Shown piece after piece: positions 17,233 through 25,397 of a stretch of DNA of 64,000 nucleotides. Origin of the DNA: an uncultured Prevotellaceae bacterium (lineage in GTDB: Bacteria; Bacteroidota; Bacteroidia; Bacteroidales; Muribaculaceae); contig ONJS01000001.1 of the NCBI GenBank assembly GCA_900318205.1, positions 110,074 to 174,073 of the forward strand, in the 5' to 3' direction. Every line of letters starts with the position of its first letter. Within the stretch, counting starts at the first letter, position 1. Under the pieces are notes generated by a model. That model saw only the letters and a list, made by a program, of their open reading frames with translations. It did not search any database and was not told where the DNA came from. The translations under genes were made by a program, and so were the position numbers.

Positions 17233-18708
17233 CTAGAACTGGGAGTAGAGGAAGGGCTGGACGGTGGCGCTGGCAAACTGGAGGACGAGCTGGATGAGGA
17301 CAATGAAGATGACGAGCTTGAGCCACCAGGGGGCGGCAATGAAACGGTCACGCAGGTTGTCCCAGATGCGCGTGGGTACAAAATGCAAGCCGAAGATGAT
17401 GGCCAGCATGATGCACCAGGTGCTGCGTCGTTCCAGGAAGACAGGCAGGTAAGCCCACTCGAAGTCAGTGACAATGTTGGTGATAATCTGTCCTGCAGCC
17501 TGGAAGGTGCTGGCGCGGAAGAAAATCCACAGGAATGCCACGAAACAGAAGGTCAACAGCCAGGAGGCAAAACGTGTGAGGCGTGTGCTGGCAATGGTGT
17601 CGAGCCAAGGCTTGCACAACTTGTGGACACAGAGGGCGATACCGTGGCCGGCACCCCAAACGACGAAGGTCCATGCCGCACCGTGCCAGAGTCCGCCGAG
17701 GAGCATGGTGACCATGAGGTTGAAATGCTGACGCACCTTGCCCTTGCGGTTGCCGCCCAAGGGGATATAGACATAGTCGCGCAGCCACGTGGAGAGCGAG
17801 ATGTGCCAACGGTGCCAGAACTCGGTGACATTCAAAGAACGGTACGGGAAGTTGAAGTTGATGCCAAGGTCAAATCCCATGATGCTGCTCAGACCGATTG
17901 CCATGTCGCTGTAACCCGAGAAGTCACAGTAGATCTGCATCGTGAAGCCAAGCACCGCCATCAACAACTCAAAGCCCGTGTAGCCCGTGGGGTTACCGAA
18001 AGCGATGTTGTTGTACTGGGCGATGTAGTCGGCAAAAACCGCCTTCTTCAAGATACCCATCATGACGAGGAACAGACCACCATAAATCATCTCGCGCGTA
18101 GCGGGTTTATTGGCCTGCACCTGCGGATTGAAGTCACAGGACCGGACGATGGGGCCCGCCACAAGGCAGGGGAAATAGGACAGGAAGAAAAGGTGGTCAA
18201 GGTAGTCATCGACCGGCTGTATCTTGCCCCGATAGACATCTACCACATAGCTGATGGTGCGGAAGGTATAGAACGAGATACCGACAGGCAAGATGAGGTC
18301 CATCGGCTGGAAATTGCCGCCGATGAGCGCGTCCAGGTTGAACATCACGAAGTTGCCATACTTGAAGAACAGCAGAATGCTCAACGAGAATACCAGTGAG
18401 ACGGTCAAGGCGATGCGCCGCTCGGTGCGGTTTTTACTGGATTCTATGAACTGCGCCACCCACCAGTCGAAGATGGAGATCACCACCAACAGGAGGAAGA
18501 AAACGCCACTGGACTTGTAGAAGAAATACAAACTGAAAGCGATGACGAAGAGCATCATCTTCTTGCGTCGCGACTTGAGCAGGGCATAAATCGGCAGGAA
18601 GATGAGGAACAGCACCCAGAACAGTCCACTGGTAAACAACATGGGCTCGTCACGGTTGAAAGCCAACAGCGACAGCAGTTGCGATATGTCGATTGAATCA
18701 AGTATCAT
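17233..18708 (-). CDS. MBOAT-family membrane-bound O-acyltransferase (AlgI/DltB-like)
   Basis: A 491-aa polytopic membrane protein that moves acyl groups, usually acetyl, across the membrane to periplasmic polysaccharide. The family core is clear: PVGISFYTFRTISYVVDVYRG, SYFPCLVAGPIVR, MQIYCDFSGYSDMAIG, FWHRWHISLSTWLRDYVYIPLGG. The active-site histidine is in GGLWHGAAWTFVVWGAGHG. Start ATG 18708 is 4 bases after the stop of the SGNH gene. Tight coupling suggests the two work as an acyl-transfer pair, as in PatA/PatB or AlgI/AlgX systems. The target polymer is unknown. Confidence 0.93.
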   Translation of the reverse strand: MILDSIDISQLLSLLAFNRDEPMLFTSGLFWVLFLIFLPIYALLKSRRKKMMLFVIAFSLYFFYKSSGVFFLLLVVISIFDWWVAQFIESSKNRTERRIALTVSLVFSLSILLFFKYGNFVMFNLDALIGGNFQPMDLILPVGISFYTFRTISYVVDVYRGKIQPVDDYLDHLFFLSYFPCLVAGPIVRSCDFNPQVQANKPATREMIYGGLFLVMMGILKKAVFADYIAQYNNIAFGNPTGYTGFELLMAVLGFTMQIYCDFSGYSDMAIGLSSIMGFDLGINFNFPYRSLNVTEFWHRWHISLSTWLRDYVYIPLGGNRKGKVRQHFNLMVTMLLGGLWHGAAWTFVVWGAGHGIALCVHKLCKPWLDTIASTRLTRFASWLLTFCFVAFLWIFFRASTFQAAGQIITNIVTDFEWAYLPVFLERRSTWCIMLAIIFGLHFVPTRIWDNLRDRFIAAPWWLKLVIFIVLIQLVLQFASATVQPFLYSQF

Positions 18709-18712
18709 GGCG

Positions 18713-19516
18713 TTACTTAGGTGGTTGATAAACAATGATGTGTGAAGCCTTGCCTACCCCCTCGCCAGGATTCTTCAGGCGAATGGGGTGGGCACAATTA
18801 TCGGCCATCCACTTGACGACACGGTCCATCCACAGGTGTGCCGAAGCGCGCGTGGGGTGAGCCCCGTCGCGGCTACGTTCGAAGTGGTCGTGTGCACTCA
18901 AGTAGAAACAGCCATCATCCACTTCCTGTTCAATCAGGTCGTTGATGCCCGTATCCTCGTCCCAGTTGGGCGGTCCAATCCAAACATAGGGGATGTCGCC
19001 TATCTCAGCCAAAATCTTCTTGACAAAGTGGCGGCGTGCCCGTTTGATATCGGGCACATACAGTTCGTTGGCACCGAGGCAGATGAAGATGTAGTTGGGC
19101 TTATACTTGGCTATCAGTTCAGCCAGGCGTCCCGACTCACCCCATATCTTGGAGGAGCTGCTGTACCAGATGACCTCGACCAGCGTGTGACCGTTCTTGT
19201 CGCAGTACTTAGCCAAGCGCGGGGCCAGTCCCTCGAGCATCGAGTCGCCAATGAAAAGGATGTTCTTGGCAGTCGTATCGAGTGGAGCGCGCCAGTCCTT
19301 GGCCGGAGTGTTTTCAGCCGATTTCTCATCGGTAGCAGCATCACCCTTTTGTGCTGATTTGTGATGTTTCATGGGGGCACCCAAATCAGTTGTGAACGAC
19401 GCCGTCTTGAGTTCGAAATTGCCAATACGGATGCCGTCCTGCCAAAACGACAAGACCACAAAGAAAATGAGTGCAGTCAAGAGGAGACTCCAAAGTCCCC
19501 AATAAGGTTTGTTCAT
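18713..19516 (-). CDS. Membrane-anchored SGNH/GDSL hydrolase (DUF459-like)
   Basis: A 267-aa protein with one N-terminal membrane anchor (about 7-25) and a periplasmic SGNH domain. Block I is ILFIGDSMLEG (catalytic Ser in GDS), block III-like ICLGANELY, and block V GAHPTRAS with the His. A linker rich in Lys, Ala and Thr (about 45-80) separates anchor and domain. In partner systems such proteins perform the final O-acetylation or deacetylation on the exported glycan, receiving acyl from the MBOAT protein encoded 4 bases downstream. No clear -7 box was seen upstream. Confidence 0.85.
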   Translation of the reverse strand: MNKPYWGLWSLLLTALIFFVVLSFWQDGIRIGNFELKTASFTTDLGAPMKHHKSAQKGDAATDEKSAENTPAKDWRAPLDTTAKNILFIGDSMLEGLAPRLAKYCDKNGHTLVEVIWYSSSSKIWGESGRLAELIAKYKPNYIFICLGANELYVPDIKRARRHFVKKILAEIGDIPYVWIGPPNWDEDTGINDLIEQEVDDGCFYLSAHDHFERSRDGAHPTRASAHLWMDRVVKWMADNCAHPIRLKNPGEGVGKASHIIVYQPPK

Positions 19517-19623
19517 TCTTCTTTAGCTTTCAGCTATCAGGCTTTTGCTGTTAATCTTTTAAATGTTATTCTTTAATATCTATTTAACGTGAGTTGAACG
19601 ATGCCAATGTCAATGACAGACAG

Positions 19624-20790
19624 TTACTTGAGGAGCTCGATACCCAGACCGGGACGGTCGTGGAGGGTGATTTTGCCGTCCTCGACAGTCATGCCGGTGA
19701 AGCGGTCGTTGGCGATGAGCAGGTTACCGTCCAGGTCGGCATAGTCCACGACGGGTGAGAGGTTGGCGGCAGCTGTCACGGCACATGAAGTCTCGGTCAT
19801 ACAGCCGATCATCACCTTCATGTCGAGGGCACGAGCGAGGGTCACCATCTTGTGGGCCTCGTACAAGCCAGTGCTCTTCATCAGCTTGATATTGATGCCG
19901 TCATAGACGCCCTTGAACTTGACGATATCGGGCAGACGCTGGAAGGCCTCGTCGGCGATGATGGGCAGCGGAGAGCGCTCACGCAGCCAAGCTGTCTCGT
20001 CGATCCATGTCTTGTCGAAGGGCTGCTCAACGAAAATACAGTTGTGCTCCTTGAGCCAGTGGCACATCTCCAGCGCATATTCCTTGTCGTTCCATCCCTG
20101 GTTGCAGTCCACGCAGATGGGCACGTCGGGCATCATCTCATTGATGATGTTGATTGTTGCCTGGTCCTGATCCAAACCCATCTTTGCCTTGATGAGTTTG
20201 TAGGGACGAGCCTCTTCTACCTTTTGGCGAACCACCTCGGGGGTGTCGATGCCGATGGTGAAACTGGTCACGGGCGTCTTCTCGGGGTTGTAGCCCCAGA
20301 TCTTGTACCAGGGCTGGCCCATGATCTTGCCCAGCAGGTCGTGCAGGGCGATGTCAATACTGGCCTTGGCAGCGCGGTTGTTCTCGTCCACCTTGTCCAC
20401 ATAGTCGAGGATGTCCTCGATGCGGAAGGGATCGTTGAACTGGTCAAGGTCGAGCTTGTTGAGGAAGGCGGTCACGCTCTCTACACTCTCTCCGAGGTAG
20501 GGCGGCATTGAAGCCTCGCCATATCCCTTGATGCCTTCATACTCCAGGGTAACCTGGACGTCGGGGGTGGTGGTGCGGCTGTAACGCGCCAGATTGAACG
20601 CGTGGCGCAGTTTGAGCTCGTAAGGGAAGAAGGAGAGTTTCAGTTTACCTGTCTTGGGTATTTGATTGACACGGGGGACAGGGCGACGGCGGCCCTTCCT
20701 GGCTACACGCTCCACGGCGTCGATTGATACGGGGGAAGCAGCGGCGATAGCCGTGAGTCCCATTCCAGCGATAAATTTTCTACGGTCCAT
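19624..20790 (-). CDS. Exported dipeptide epimerase (L-Ala-D/L-Glu epimerase type)
   Basis: A 388-aa enolase-superfamily enzyme. The N-terminus MDRRKFIAGMGLTAIAAASP looks like a Tat signal (RRKF motif). The barrel has the dipeptide-epimerase signature: catalytic lysine pair KAK (201-203), metal ligands Asp228 (VDCN), Glu255 (VEQP) and Asp280 (ADE), and Lys302 opposite. It is expected to interconvert L-Ala-D-Glu and L-Ala-L-Glu released from peptidoglycan. It is the third gene after a transglutaminase and an NlpC/P60 peptidase (53-base gap), which supports murein-peptide salvage. Export of an epimerase is less usual than a cytosolic form. Confidence 0.88.
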   Translation of the reverse strand: MDRRKFIAGMGLTAIAAASPVSIDAVERVARKGRRRPVPRVNQIPKTGKLKLSFFPYELKLRHAFNLARYSRTTTPDVQVTLEYEGIKGYGEASMPPYLGESVESVTAFLNKLDLDQFNDPFRIEDILDYVDKVDENNRAAKASIDIALHDLLGKIMGQPWYKIWGYNPEKTPVTSFTIGIDTPEVVRQKVEEARPYKLIKAKMGLDQDQATINIINEMMPDVPICVDCNQGWNDKEYALEMCHWLKEHNCIFVEQPFDKTWIDETAWLRERSPLPIIADEAFQRLPDIVKFKGVYDGINIKLMKSTGLYEAHKMVTLARALDMKVMIGCMTETSCAVTAAANLSPVVDYADLDGNLLIANDRFTGMTVEDGKITLHDRPGLGIELLK

Positions 20791-20843
20791 ATTGTTGAGT
20801 TTAAAGATTAGAGTTTACTGTTTTAAAACATGAAGGACTCTTA

Positions 20844-21998
20844 TTAAAAGTACCAGGGATGATTCTTCAGAGCCACAATGCCCTTGGTGCCTACCATGCC
20901 CTTGATGCGGCTGGCAGTGATCGGGGAATAGAGATAGGGATAATCACTTGCCGTGGGAATCAGACTGTTGATCTTGACCTGTCCCGAGCAGTGGATGTAC
21001 TTGCCATCGCGCAGGTAGAGACCCACGTGGGTCACGCGGCCCGTCTTCTCGTTGCCGAAGAACAAGAGGTCGCCCGTCTCATACTGACGCCAGTCGGTCC
21101 CCTTTTTCATAATCTTGCCCGTGAGCGCCTGCTGTGAAGCGTCACGCTGCAGGATGATACCGTTGCTCAGGTAAGCGACCTTGGTGAGTCCCGAACAATC
21201 GGTGACCTTGGTCGTTGTTCCACCCCAGAGGTAGCCGGAGCCCATCATGCGGCGAGCTGTCTTCTCGATCTGGTCGGCGCTGAAGCCCTGCTGGCTCCAT
21301 TGCGAGAGTTCTGCCACATCGGCGGCAGCCACCCATCCTACCCTACCGTCGGGGGTGACCAATTTGAGCCATCCGCCTTGTGCAGCCTTGTATTCCAGGA
21401 TGTTGCCCATCACCAGATCGCTCACGGTCTCGTCGCCACCAGCCTGGGTCACGAGTCTTGAATCGTAGGTCGTGACGATGTAGCGTTTTGCCTTGCGCCA
21501 AGCCTTCATCTGAGCGTCGGTCTTGAAAGCAAGAGAGCTCTCGGGGACATAGGCGATGTAATCGTCCGCCATCTGGACACGGTACCAGTCATCACACTTC
21601 TCGAGGACTTTGACCGGAGCGCCCATGATGCCCTGTGTCGCCATCTCGGCGCTGTGCTTAGGCTCGGTGCGTAAAGTGGCGATGCTCAACTTGACCAACG
21701 CCCACTTGCGAGTGGCGGGGATGCCGTTCTCGAGGACAGTGATCTTGTCGGTGTATCTGCTGTAGCCATTCTTGAGCATTGCTGCCAAGATGGCGTTTTT
21801 CTGGGCCTGAGTGCCTACTGTGCCTGAGAGCACCCACTTACCATTCTGCTGTGATGCAGTGACATCCCACACAGCCGTGCGCTTGTCGGGAGCGATGCGC
21901 TGCTTAAGGTCCTTGAGCGCCTCAACAGGCGTTACCGCGAAGGCTGTGATGCTCATCACAGCCAGTACCATTGCAATGATTAAAGACTTGATGTTCAT
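20844..21998 (-). CDS. SH3-domain NlpC/P60 cysteine peptidase
   Basis: A 384-aa exported peptidase. It has a signal peptide (1-22), two SH3-like domains at about 95-155 and 170-230, and an NlpC/P60 domain from about 240. Catalytic residues are Cys268 in TDCSG, His324 in THVGLY and His336 in YIHCSG. Relatives cleave gamma-D-Glu-diamino-acid bonds in murein stem peptides, yielding L-Ala-D-Glu, the substrate of the epimerase encoded next. Start ATG 21998 overlaps the transglutaminase stop as ATGA; an upstream ATG at 22043 would overlap that gene by 49 bases and lacks a signal-peptide start, so it was rejected. Confidence 0.92.
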   Translation of the reverse strand: MNIKSLIIAMVLAVMSITAFAVTPVEALKDLKQRIAPDKRTAVWDVTASQQNGKWVLSGTVGTQAQKNAILAAMLKNGYSRYTDKITVLENGIPATRKWALVKLSIATLRTEPKHSAEMATQGIMGAPVKVLEKCDDWYRVQMADDYIAYVPESSLAFKTDAQMKAWRKAKRYIVTTYDSRLVTQAGGDETVSDLVMGNILEYKAAQGGWLKLVTPDGRVGWVAAADVAELSQWSQQGFSADQIEKTARRMMGSGYLWGGTTTKVTDCSGLTKVAYLSNGIILQRDASQQALTGKIMKKGTDWRQYETGDLLFFGNEKTGRVTHVGLYLRDGKYIHCSGQVKINSLIPTASDYPYLYSPITASRIKGMVGTKGIVALKNHPWYF

Positions 21999-23416
21999 TT
22001 CTTTATCGGAGTTATTGAATTGACTTTCAGATGGCTGTCCCACTTGTCATAGAAGAGGTTGCCCTTGCGCCACTCGACTTCACCGGGCTGGAAATCGACC
22101 GTCTCGCTGCGGATGTAGGTCTTGGGGGGACTCAACTTGTCGCCCACACCCTCGTTGGTCGCCATGCGGTACACGTCGATGCCCGTGGCATAGTAGTCGT
22201 TGAGCGTGGTACCGACGGCACTGCGGCCGAAGGAGGGGTCAGTCGGGATCCAGCCGATGCCTTCGAAATAGGTCTCGCACCAGTCGTGCCAGTTGATTTC
22301 GTCGGGGTGCAGCATCCAACCGCTCTCCCAGCGAGCCGGGATGCCCAGGGAGCGCACCAGCGTGATGTAGAGCAAGCCGACCTGCCCGCAGTCACCGTGG
22401 TTATTCTCGATGACATACTGGGGGATGTTGGCCAGGGTGCTGTATTCACGTGCTCCCGCCCACGGCAGGTTGTAGCCGATCCACTCGTAGATCTTGGCAG
22501 CCTGGAGGACAGGGTTGGTCTCGCTGCCGACAATGCGGCGTGCCATGGCGCGCATCTCATCGGTGATGATGACGTGACGCGGCTCATCGCCCGTATAGCG
22601 CTTATAGACCTCGCTGTTCTTGTTGTAGGGCTCGAGCATGGCGATAAGGTCCTGCTGGCTGTAGTGGCGCTCTCCCACATCGTAGGAGAAGGTGTATTCA
22701 AAGTGGGTGGGCTTGCCTTTCTCGGCGACAGCCTCCATATAAACCGTGTGGTGCAGGCTGCCCTCGCTGAAGGTCACGGGGCGGTTGCTGCTCTCGAGGC
22801 GGATGTTGCGCTGACGCAGGTTCTCATAGGGGAAAGGCATCCACACGCGCAGAGTCTCGCCAGCGGGGATGGCATCGGCATCGACATCGAGGGTGAAGGT
22901 GATGTTCATGCGGCGCCAGTCGCGGACGTTGTTCGCGTCGGCAGGGGTGTGCATCGCCTCAAGGTAATACTTGCGGCGGGTGAGGAAGCTCTCGTGGTTG
23001 TCGGCAGCGTTCTGGGCGGCAAATTCCTTGCCCAGGAGCCAAAGGTTGCCCACGCTCTTGCGGAACCACATCTCCTTGCCGTCGATGGTCATGACCTCGA
23101 GGGCACGGGTATCTTTCCAGTGCTGGATTTGGGCATCGGTAGCCTCGGGCATTTTCTCGCGGATCATTTTCACGCCCTCCTCGGGGGTGATGCGGAAGTC
23201 GGTGCGGATGCGCTGCATGATGGTGCGCAAGGAGTCTATGCGCACGGCATCTGCCACACGCACCTTCTTAGGCAGGGACTTCATCAATTTCTCGGCACGT
23301 GCGAACTCGCCTTGTGCTATCAACTGATCGACTTGGGGTTGCCAGTCGGGGGCTGCTACTGCCGTTAACGCTAACGCGCTCACAGCCAGCGCCAACAAAC
23401 GTTTTTTACCTTTCAT
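21995..23416 (-). CDS. Transglutaminase-like periplasmic protein
   Basis: A 473-aa exported protein with a signal peptide (1-22) and a transglutaminase-core domain at about 280-420. The papain-like triad is visible: Cys343 in GDCGQVGLLYITLVRSLGIPAR, His377 in NWHDWCETYF and Asp393 in PTDPSFG. The middle part (about 165-260) is a beta-rich Ig-like domain. Bacterial members often act as cysteine peptidases on peptides or cell-wall material rather than as cross-linkers. It is the first gene of the operon with the NlpC/P60 and epimerase genes, overlapping the next by ATGA. Confidence 0.88.
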   Translation of the reverse strand: MKGKKRLLALAVSALALTAVAAPDWQPQVDQLIAQGEFARAEKLMKSLPKKVRVADAVRIDSLRTIMQRIRTDFRITPEEGVKMIREKMPEATDAQIQHWKDTRALEVMTIDGKEMWFRKSVGNLWLLGKEFAAQNAADNHESFLTRRKYYLEAMHTPADANNVRDWRRMNITFTLDVDADAIPAGETLRVWMPFPYENLRQRNIRLESSNRPVTFSEGSLHHTVYMEAVAEKGKPTHFEYTFSYDVGERHYSQQDLIAMLEPYNKNSEVYKRYTGDEPRHVIITDEMRAMARRIVGSETNPVLQAAKIYEWIGYNLPWAGAREYSTLANIPQYVIENNHGDCGQVGLLYITLVRSLGIPARWESGWMLHPDEINWHDWCETYFEGIGWIPTDPSFGRSAVGTTLNDYYATGIDVYRMATNEGVGDKLSPPKTYIRSETVDFQPGEVEWRKGNLFYDKWDSHLKVNSITPIKK

Positions 23417-23442
23417 TTTACCTATGGTTATGTTTTAACGAG

Positions 23443-23450
23443 CAAATTTA
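23443..23450 (-). promoter_or_regulatory. -7 box of the murein-peptide operon
   Basis: TAAATTTG on the minus strand, 26 bases before the ATG at 23416. Confidence 0.6.
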
Positions 23451-23506
23451 CTGCAATTATTTTAAAAGGCGAGCAGATATAGGGAAATAGTTATCAACAG
23501 GGGGCG

Positions 23507-23562
23507 ACGGGACGGAGATAACGGAGATAACGGAAAGGACGGAGGGGAAGGATATAACGGAG
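23507..23562 (+). repeat. ACGG nonamer array
   Basis: Units ACGGAGATA, ACGGAGATA, ACGGAAAGG and ACGGAGGGG, then a diverged unit and a further ACGG, lead directly into palindrome P3. Confidence 0.8.
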
Positions 23563-23564
23563 GG

Positions 23565-23597
23565 GGCGTGACAGAGTCACGGCACGGGGGACCTTGA
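23565..23597 (+). repeat. Intergenic palindrome P3
   Basis: GGCGTGACAGAGTCACGGC (stem CGTGAC/GTCACG, loop AGA) followed by ACGGGGGACCTTGA, a variant of the family tail. Confidence 0.75.
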
Positions 23598-23645
23598 GGA
23601 AGGGGGCTTGAGAGAGAGGGAAATGAGAAGAGGTGGGATTGATTG

Positions 23646-24518
23646 TCAGGCGGGGAACTCGAGGAGGAAGGTGGTGTGGAAGGTGGTGAGGGGGGTGTCG
23701 AGCAGGGACATCATGCCGCCCTGGATGGTGAGCAGACGGCGGCTGAGGGACAAGCCGATGCCGTTGCCCTTGCGCTTGGTGGTGAAGAATGGGATAAAGA
23801 TTGACGAGCGTGCCTCGGGTGGAATCATCTCGCCGTCGTTGCTGATATAGAACATCACCTTGCCTTCGGGTCCTCGTTCACAGCTGATTCCCATGGTCTT
23901 GGCACCGGCTTCGATGGCGTTCTTGACCAGATTGATCAGGATCTGCCTCAAGAGGTTGGGGTCGGTCTTGATGATGACGCTGTCGGGCATGGTGTTCTGC
24001 CATTTCACGTCCTGGAACAACTTCTCGACCTCGCCGACGACAGCCGTCAGGTCCACTTGCTGGGGCACGGGTTTCTGGAGCGCGGAGTACTTGCGGTATC
24101 CATCCACGAAGGAGTTGAGGTGCACCACGGTGTTGTGAATAGCGTTGATGCCCTCTTCGAGGTCGGAGTCCTTTACTGCGGGATGATGAAGCATCGACTG
24201 GCTGATGCTGGCGATGGGTGCGGTGGCGTTCATGATCTCGTGGGTAAGTACGCGGGTGAGTTTTTCCCATGACTCGACCTCACCCAGATTGACCTGCTCG
24301 CGAATGTGCTCTCCGAGCTGGTTGAGGGTTTCCTGAAGCGCCTTCTCGCCGCTGAACATGTACTTGGTGGGCAGCTGGAAGGTCAGGTCATGGTTACGTA
24401 TCGCCTCCTGCATGATGCGAGCCCGCCTCACAAGGGAACGCTGATGCAGCCAGAACCATAGTCCCAGCAGCACCACAATCGCGACAGCGACAATGACAGC
24501 AGTCCACAGACTGATCAT
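23646..24518 (-). CDS. Sensor histidine kinase, short single-TM type
   Basis: A 290-aa histidine kinase with one N-terminal helix (3-23) and no periplasmic sensor domain. The phospho-acceptor is His93 in LTHEIMNATAPI. The ATPase domain has the N box NLVKNAIEAG, ISNDGEMIPPE (G1), FFTTKRKGNGIGLSLSRRL (G2). The H-box THEIMN with an Asn-rich follow-on resembles NtrB-type kinases. The linker (about 24-85) may form a coiled coil. It overlaps the response regulator stop as ATGA, so the two are translationally coupled and form one signalling pair. The signal is unknown; the lack of a sensor domain hints at a cytosolic or membrane cue. Confidence 0.92.
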   Translation of the reverse strand: MISLWTAVIVAVAIVVLLGLWFWLHQRSLVRRARIMQEAIRNHDLTFQLPTKYMFSGEKALQETLNQLGEHIREQVNLGEVESWEKLTRVLTHEIMNATAPIASISQSMLHHPAVKDSDLEEGINAIHNTVVHLNSFVDGYRKYSALQKPVPQQVDLTAVVGEVEKLFQDVKWQNTMPDSVIIKTDPNLLRQILINLVKNAIEAGAKTMGISCERGPEGKVMFYISNDGEMIPPEARSSIFIPFFTTKRKGNGIGLSLSRRLLTIQGGMMSLLDTPLTTFHTTFLLEFPA

Positions 24519-25042
24519 TGCAGTTTCTTCATCTTGTTATATAACGTTTGACGTGTAATACCCAGGACCTCAGCGGCTTGCGTGAGGTTGCCATGGAAGC
24601 GGTCTATCGCCTTGCGAATGTGTTCGGCTTCCAGTTCATCGAGGGTTGCGACCTCGTCGGCTGCATCGAGCACATCCTTCAACTTGCGCACCAGTTCCTC
24701 GTTGTCCCAGGGCTTGGTGATGAAGTCGGCGGCACCACGCTTGAGTCCACGCACGGCGAGAGAGACGTCGGCATAGGCGGTGATGAGCACGACAGGGATT
24801 TCGGGATGATGCTTGCGTATGGCCTGCAGCCAGAGCAGTCCGTCCTGGCCGCTGTTGACGCCGAGCGTGAAGTTCATATCCAACAAGATGATATTCACCT
24901 CTTCCTGATTCAACAATGAGATAACAGTCTCGGGTGAAGTGAGCGTCATCACTTTTTCAAACGTACCAGCCAGGCAGTATCTCAACGCTGTGAGAATTGC
25001 CTCGTTGTCGTCAATAACCAAAATTGTTCCGTAGTTCTGCAT
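24515..25042 (-). CDS. Response regulator with Fis-type HTH but no AAA+ domain
   Basis: A 175-aa regulator. The receiver domain (1-125) has Asp11-Asp12, phospho-acceptor Asp55 (ILLDMNF), Thr88 and Lys110 (FITKPWD). A Fis-like helix-turn-helix occupies about 133-175 (NLTQAAEVLGITRQTLYNKMKKL). In NtrC-type regulators a sigma-54 ATPase domain lies between these; here it is absent, giving the PrrA/ActR/RegA architecture. It is therefore unlikely to activate sigma-54 directly. Start ATG 25042 is preferred to an upstream ATG at 25084, because the receiver begins at once and a -7-like box lies between them. Confidence 0.9.
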   Translation of the reverse strand: MQNYGTILVIDDNEAILTALRYCLAGTFEKVMTLTSPETVISLLNQEEVNIILLDMNFTLGVNSGQDGLLWLQAIRKHHPEIPVVLITAYADVSLAVRGLKRGAADFITKPWDNEELVRKLKDVLDAADEVATLDELEAEHIRKAIDRFHGNLTQAAEVLGITRQTLYNKMKKLQ

Positions 25043-25050
25043 AGTGGCAG

Positions 25051-25058
25051 CGAAGATA
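25051..25058 (-). promoter_or_regulatory. Possible -7 box of the two-component operon
   Basis: TATCTTCG, one base off TAnnTTTG, only 8 bases before the ATG, so a nearly leaderless start would be implied. Confidence 0.4.
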
Positions 25059-25148
25059 CAAACAATTCCTGAGACCTCCATCAAAAAACGGGAAAAAGTG
25101 ACTGAGGGGGATTAAAACGGGGCGTTTAGGACGGTTATACAAACCAGA

Positions 25149-25280
25149 GGCTGGCAATGCTACTACGACTGACAACCACGGAGGGGGCCGTGACGGGAGT
25201 CACGGCATAGATGGACCCTGACGCGAGAACTGGCGGTGACGGAGGACTTGTGCAAGCCTGAGGCTGGCAATACTACAACA
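25149..25280 (+). repeat. Spacer with palindrome P4 and a duplicated GAGGCTGGCAAT segment
   Basis: The 355-base gap 25043-25397 has no gene. It holds palindrome P4 (25187-25206, identical 20-base stem-loop, tail ATAGATGGACCCTGA). It also holds two copies of AGGCTGGCAATRCTACNACN (from about 25148 and 25261) on either side of P4, and a hairpin at 25281. Confidence 0.75.
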
Positions 25281-25316
25281 AGAGGCAGGCGCTTCTTGCG
25301 GGAAGCGCCTGTCTCT
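25281..25316. terminator. 15-bp hairpin downstream of the dockerin gene
   Basis: AGAGGCAGGCGCTTC (25281-25295) pairs with GAAGCGCCTGTCTCT (25302-25316) with one G-T wobble. There is no strong T-tract on the minus side, so termination for the gene ending at 25398 is plausible but not certain. Confidence 0.5.
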
Positions 25317-25397
25317 TATTCCTCAACAATCCTCTGGTGGTCAACGCCTTCTACCCCCTAATCTTCAAGGCGGAATAGGCGGCGTGTTGATTGTTGG

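Noticed and set aside
17212-18399. 395-codon + strand frame over the MBOAT gene
   Set aside because: Acidic, motif-free antisense shadow of a clear MBOAT protein.
22031-23368. 445-codon + strand frame over the transglutaminase gene
   Set aside because: Antisense shadow; the minus strand frame has signal peptide and catalytic triad.
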